DNA from: DASQWP01 sp050697555
Lineage (GTDB): Bacteria > Actinomycetota > Thermoleophilia > Gaiellales > Gaiellaceae
Direction: 5' to 3'
DNA length: 8,982 nt
NCBI GenBank assembly: GCA_050697555.1
Contig: JBOHAD010000083.1
Location: 1 to 8,982, forward strand
Shown here in pieces: positions 6,330 through 8,982 of the stretch (position 1 is its first letter; every line of letters starts with the position of its first letter). The notes under the pieces were generated by a model. It worked only from the letters and a program-made list of their open reading frames with translations, had not been told where the DNA came from and searched no databases. Made by a program: the position numbers and the translations under genes.

Positions 6330-6358
6330 AGCGTACGTCGCCCCATCCACGTTGTCAA
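6330..6358 (-). promoter_or_regulatory. ftsZ promoter (TTGACA-N17-TACGCT)
   Basis: The minus strand has a perfect -35 box TTGACA (6353-6358), an ideal 17-base spacer, and TACGCT (6330-6335), which keeps the T, A and final T of the -10 consensus. Transcription would start near 6323, giving a leader of about 47 bases before the GTG at 6275. Dedicated promoters just upstream of ftsZ are known in Streptomyces, so the position is expected. Confidence 0.65.
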
Positions 6359-6378
6359 ATCCCTATTTGCAGGGAAGT

Positions 6379-6387
6379 TGTGGAGAA
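6379..6387 (-). promoter_or_regulatory. DnaA-box-like 9-mer upstream of the ftsZ promoter
   Basis: TTCTCCACA on the minus strand differs from the E. coli consensus TTATCCACA only at position 3, where actinobacterial boxes vary (for example TTGTCCACA). It lies 20 bases upstream of the -35 box. It is a single copy, so it is not an origin; a regulatory DnaA site is possible. Confidence 0.35.
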
Positions 6388-6411
6388 ACTCTAACCGTCA
6401 ACTTTAGAGTT
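6387..6411. repeat. Perfect inverted repeat in the ftsQ-ftsZ gap
   Basis: AACTCTAA (6387-6394) and TTAGAGTT (6404-6411) are exact complements around a 9-base loop. The AT-rich stem stands out in this GC-rich window. It begins six bases after the ftsQ stop in the direction of transcription and is followed only by TCTCC, not a T-run. It could be an attenuating hairpin for ftsQ read-through or an operator for ftsZ. The right arm continues as two tandem heptamers, TAGAGTT and GAGAGTT (6405-6418). Confidence 0.6.
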
Positions 6412-6416
6412 GAGAG

Positions 6417-7181
6417 TTAAGATGCGACCGGACGCTCGGGCACGGTGACGTCGAGATAGGTGAGCCCGAGGCGCTCATCCTCCGACAGGGAGAGAAGGAC
6501 GCGCGCGGCCACGGCCATCTTGAGCGGCAGCGCGCTCGCGTTGCCCAGCCGAACTTCGGTGTTCGTGGCGAGAACGAGCGTCACACCGTCCTCGCGCGCC
6601 CGAATCGAGCGAACCCGAACCGGAAAGCGCCGGGGAAGGTGCGTCGCGGCCGTGACGGCGAGCCGCGCGCGCTCGTCGGCGAGGAACGCCCCAGCCCGAA
6701 GGTCGCCCGCCGCCAACCGAATGCGAGGAAGGCGCTTGCGCGGGTCGGACTCGAGAGTCCCCATGATTCGGCCCCGCTCGGAAACGAGCCAGGCCGCGCG
6801 GCCCCGGCGGACGACGGCCGCCGGTCGCTCGGGTACGACCGCGATCGCAATTGTGTTGGGGAAGGCCCTGTCGTATCGAAGCGAGCGCACGGTCGGCAGC
6901 GCCTCGAGCCGCCGCCGCAGCTCGTCTCCGTCGAGTGCGACGAGGCTCTCCCCCTCCCACGCGGCGGCCGCCCTGCGAACCTCATCCCGCACAGTGGGCG
7001 GAGCTCCCGTGACCTCGACGGTGCGAAGCGCGAAGAGAGGCGTCTCGCGCGCAGCGAGATACAGAAGTCCGAGGAACCCGACGACGGCCGTGACCACGAC
7101 GAGCCCGCGTCCGGAGGGAAGCCGGAGCACAGGCCGAAGGGCCTGCGCCGAGACGAGCGCAAGCTGGGGCCGTCTGGCCAT
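6417..7181 (-). CDS. ftsQ: Cell division protein FtsQ / DivIB
   Basis: FtsQ is a bitopic membrane protein that links the divisome core and regulates septal peptidoglycan synthesis. The 254-residue product has a basic cytoplasmic tail (about 1-25), one transmembrane segment (about 26-44, VVVTAVVGFLGLLYLA), and a POTRA domain (about 49-118: LFALRTVEVTGAPPTVRDEV through LRYDRAFPNTIAIAVVPERP). The FtsQ/DivIB beta domain follows, with RLGNASALPLKMAV (211-224) and the terminal YLDVTVPERPVA typical of the family. The ATG at 7181 is preceded by AAAGGG (7188-7193), 6 bases away. The frame is open much further upstream over murB, but topology and the ribosome binding site support this start. It follows murB by 32 bases, so cotranscription with murC-murB is likely. 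Confidence 0.93.
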   Translation of the reverse strand: MARRPQLALVSAQALRPVLRLPSGRGLVVVTAVVGFLGLLYLAARETPLFALRTVEVTGAPPTVRDEVRRAAAAWEGESLVALDGDELRRRLEALPTVRSLRYDRAFPNTIAIAVVPERPAAVVRRGRAAWLVSERGRIMGTLESDPRKRLPRIRLAAGDLRAGAFLADERARLAVTAATHLPRRFPVRVRSIRAREDGVTLVLATNTEVRLGNASALPLKMAVAARVLLSLSEDERLGLTYLDVTVPERPVAS

Positions 7182-7187
7182 TGGGAG

Positions 7188-7193
7188 CCCTTT
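7188..7193 (-). promoter_or_regulatory. Shine-Dalgarno site deciding the ftsQ start
   Basis: AAAGGG on the minus strand lies 6 bases before the ATG at 7181, in the 32-base murB-ftsQ gap. It places the start just before the basic cytoplasmic tail of FtsQ, in a frame that stays open upstream. Confidence 0.6.
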
Positions 7194-7213
7194 CGCCGTC
7201 GGGCCGGCGGGTC

Positions 7214-8095
7214 CTACCCCGCGAGCGGGGGGACCTCGATCGCCCCGAGGAGCTGCACCTCGGGCTCGAGACGGACGCCGAAGCGCTCGAGCACCCGCCG
7301 GCGCGCCTCGGCGATGAGGGCGACGGCGTCGGTCGAGCGGGCGCCGTCCGCGTTCTCGATGAAGTTGGCGTGCTTGGGCGAGATCTGGGCGCCGCCGATC
7401 CGATGTCCGCGCAACCCGCACGCCTCGAGCATCCGGCCGGCGGTGAGCTCGTGGTTGGGGTTCTTGAACACGCTCCCGAACGTGCGCTTGTTGGTCGGCT
7501 GGGCTTCCTTGCGGCGCGCCTGCATCTCCGCGACCGTCGCCTTGATCTCCTCGAACGGCCGCTTGACGAGGTCGAACTCCGCCCCGGCGACGATCTCCCC
7601 GCGACGGAGCCCCGAGCGGCGGTACTCCAGGCCGAGCTCCTCCGGCGTCTGCCAACGCGTGCCGCGGAAGTCGGCGACGAGGGCGCGGACGAGGACGCCC
7701 GAGATGTCGCCGCCGTACGCTCCGGCGTTCATCCAGACGGCGCCGCCGACCGTGCCCGGGATGGCGCAGACGAACTCGAGCCCGCCCAGCTCGGCCGCGC
7801 GGGCACGGTGAAGGCAGACCGCGAGCGGCGTGCCGCCGCCGGCAACCATCCTCCCGTCTCCCGTCTTGGCGACGGCGAGCACTCCGGCGAGCTTCAGCAC
7901 GAGGCCCGGAAACCCCTCGTCCGCGGCCAGCAGGTTGGAGCCGAGACCGACGGGGGCGACCGGCACGTCCCGCTCCTCCGCCCAGCCGAGGAGCTCGACG
8001 AGCTCCTCCACGGTCTCGGGCTGCGCGAACCAGCGCGCCGGGCCGCCGGTGCCGAGCGTCGTCAGCTTCGAGATGGGGTGGTGCTCCCGCATCAC
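7214..8095 (-). CDS. murB: UDP-N-acetylenolpyruvoylglucosamine reductase
   Basis: MurB uses FAD and NADPH to reduce UDP-GlcNAc-enolpyruvate to UDP-MurNAc in the cytoplasm, the second committed step of peptidoglycan precursor synthesis. The 293-residue length fits the shorter type II form. The FAD site shows PVGLGSN (48-54) and IPGTVGGAVWMNAGAYGG (112-129). Catalytic candidates are R159 in YRRSG, S208 in GSVFKNP (207-213) and E279 in LEPEV (276-280). HANFIEN (242-248) is also typical. The GTG at 8095 overlaps the murC stop as GTGA. The next codon is ATG (8092), which could serve instead with a one-base overlap. No clear ribosome binding site is visible, so translational coupling to murC is likely. 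Confidence 0.97.
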   Translation of the reverse strand: MMREHHPISKLTTLGTGGPARWFAQPETVEELVELLGWAEERDVPVAPVGLGSNLLAADEGFPGLVLKLAGVLAVAKTGDGRMVAGGGTPLAVCLHRARAAELGGLEFVCAIPGTVGGAVWMNAGAYGGDISGVLVRALVADFRGTRWQTPEELGLEYRRSGLRRGEIVAGAEFDLVKRPFEEIKATVAEMQARRKEAQPTNKRTFGSVFKNPNHELTAGRMLEACGLRGHRIGGAQISPKHANFIENADGARSTDAVALIAEARRRVLERFGVRLEPEVQLLGAIEVPPLAG

Positions 8096-8982
8096 GACGA
8101 CCGAAGCCGCTCGAGAACGAGAGGCACGGCGCGATCGACGTCGCCCGCTCCGATCGTGAGAACGACGTCACCGGGCCGGGCCCAGGCCGCGACGAGCGCC
8201 GCGGCCTGCTCGACGGACGGGGTCCACCCGACCGGCATTCCCGGCCGGGCCTCCGTGAGGCGGTCGACCACCAGCTTGCCGCTCACGCCGTCGAGCGGCT
8301 TCTCGCGCGCGGCGTAGATGTCGGTCACGCACGCCGCGTCGGCGGCCGCGAGAGCCGCACCGAGCTCGTGGGCCAGGTGCAGCGTGCGCGAGTAGAGATG
8401 GGGCTGGAAGAGGACGAGGAGGCGACCGTCGCCCACCAGCCCCCGCGCGGCCGCCAGCGCGGCCGCCACCTCGGCGGGATGGTGGCCGTAGTCGTCCAGA
8501 AGCCGCACTCCCCCCGCCTCGCCGCGAGCCTCGAGCCTGCGCCCGATGCCGCAGAACTCGGGCAGGACGGCGCAGGAGTCGTCCCGCTCGACGCCCGCGA
8601 GCTCGAGCGCGGCCACGGCACAAGCCGCGTTCCGGCGGTTGTGCTCGCCGGGGACTGCCAGCTCGAGCTCGAGCGGGGAGAGGTCCCGTCCCCAGACGAC
8701 GTGCGGCACGCCGGCGGCCCAGCGCCCGAAGAGCCGCTCGAGCTCCGCGGCCGACGCGAACGTCGTGTGATGGTCGAGGTCGACGTTCGTGACGACGGCG
8801 ACGGTTGCGGGCAGCGCGAAGACGGTGCCGTCGGACTCGTCGCCCTCGACGACGAGCCAGCCCTCGCCCGCGCGCGCGTTGCCGCCGAGCTGCGGCACTT
8901 CCCCGCCGATCAGGAACGACGGGTCGCGGCCGAGCCGGTCGAGCACGAAGGCGATCATGCCGGCCGTGGTCGTCTTGCCGTG
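8092..8982 (-). CDS. murC: UDP-N-acetylmuramate--L-alanine ligase, partial (5' end beyond window)
   Basis: MurC adds L-alanine to UDP-MurNAc with ATP, the step after MurB. The 296 visible residues begin inside the P-loop (HGKTTT) and run to the stop, so the UDP-binding N-terminal domain is outside the window. Mur-ligase motifs follow in order: VEGDESD (45-51), TNVDLDH (65-71), PGEHNRRNA (111-119), GIGRRLEARGE (145-155), DDYGHHPAE (163-171), FQPHLYSR (192-199) and TIGAGD near the end. The central domain is short: only 39 residues separate TNVDLDH from PGEHN, whereas classical MurC has about twice that. The total from the P-loop is about 70 residues less than in E. coli. The frame is continuous and all catalytic motifs are kept, so it is a compact enzyme rather than a broken gene. 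Confidence 0.95.
   Translation of the reverse strand, partial: HGKTTTAGMIAFVLDRLGRDPSFLIGGEVPQLGGNARAGEGWLVVEGDESDGTVFALPATVAVVTNVDLDHHTTFASAAELERLFGRWAAGVPHVVWGRDLSPLELELAVPGEHNRRNAACAVAALELAGVERDDSCAVLPEFCGIGRRLEARGEAGGVRLLDDYGHHPAEVAAALAAARGLVGDGRLLVLFQPHLYSRTLHLAHELGAALAAADAACVTDIYAAREKPLDGVSGKLVVDRLTEARPGMPVGWTPSVEQAAALVAAWARPGDVVLTIGAGDVDRAVPLVLERLRSS

Noticed and set aside
6379..6387. Replication origin at the DnaA-like box
   Set aside because: Only one box is seen, with no cluster, no AT-rich unwinding element beyond the short gap, and no dnaA or dnaN nearby.
6353..6401. Second ftsZ promoter using TTGACG at 6396-6401
   Set aside because: No acceptable -10 hexamer lies 16-18 bases downstream; the bases there are GC-containing and lack TAnnnT.

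Overview
The window comes from a GC-rich genome of roughly 70% GC. It most resembles a deep-branching actinobacterium such as Thermoleophilia (Gaiella or Solirubrobacter-like). Three things support this: ftsQ is followed directly by ftsZ with no ftsA, FtsZ ends in an actinobacterial-type C-terminal peptide (DVLEVPSFLRRR), and a secreted RTX protein ends in the GGPGRDRL-x-x-C motif. The glycine decarboxylase P-protein is split, unlike the fused GcvP of Streptomyces and Mycobacterium. That fits an early-branching lineage, but it is indirect evidence and the taxon is an inference.

There are three blocks. (1) Positions 1-3404, minus strand: a glycine cleavage operon in transcriptional order gcvT-gcvH-gcvPA-gcvPB. 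Every junction overlaps by 1-4 bases, and gcvPB is cut by the left edge. The dihydrolipoamide dehydrogenase (L-protein) gene is not in the window. (2) Positions 3465-5153, plus strand: one gene for an exported RTX/hemolysin-type calcium-binding repeat protein. It is the only plus-strand gene. It diverges from gcvT across about 60 bp and converges on ftsZ across 60 bp. (3) Positions 5214-8982, minus strand: the distal part of a division and cell wall (dcw) cluster in transcriptional order murC (cut by the right edge)-murB-ftsQ-ftsZ.

The murC, murB, ftsQ and ftsZ products act in sequence, from UDP-MurNAc synthesis and L-Ala addition to divisome assembly and Z-ring formation. murC and murB overlap by 4 bases and ftsQ follows after 32 bases, so these three are probably cotranscribed. 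ftsZ is set apart by a 141-bp AT-rich gap. This gap holds a good sigma-70-type promoter, a DnaA-box-like 9-mer and an 8-bp perfect inverted repeat, so ftsZ probably has its own regulation. The gcv genes make the T, H and P proteins, which convert glycine and THF to 5,10-methylene-THF, CO2 and NH3.

No RNA gene, insertion sequence, CRISPR array, riboswitch or clear new multi-gene system was found, and no stretch over 300 bases lacks a gene. The items most worth a second look are the ftsZ control region, the two-part RTX protein with its acidic-to-arginine-rich switch, the unusually compact MurC, and the tight divergent gcvT/RTX promoter region.
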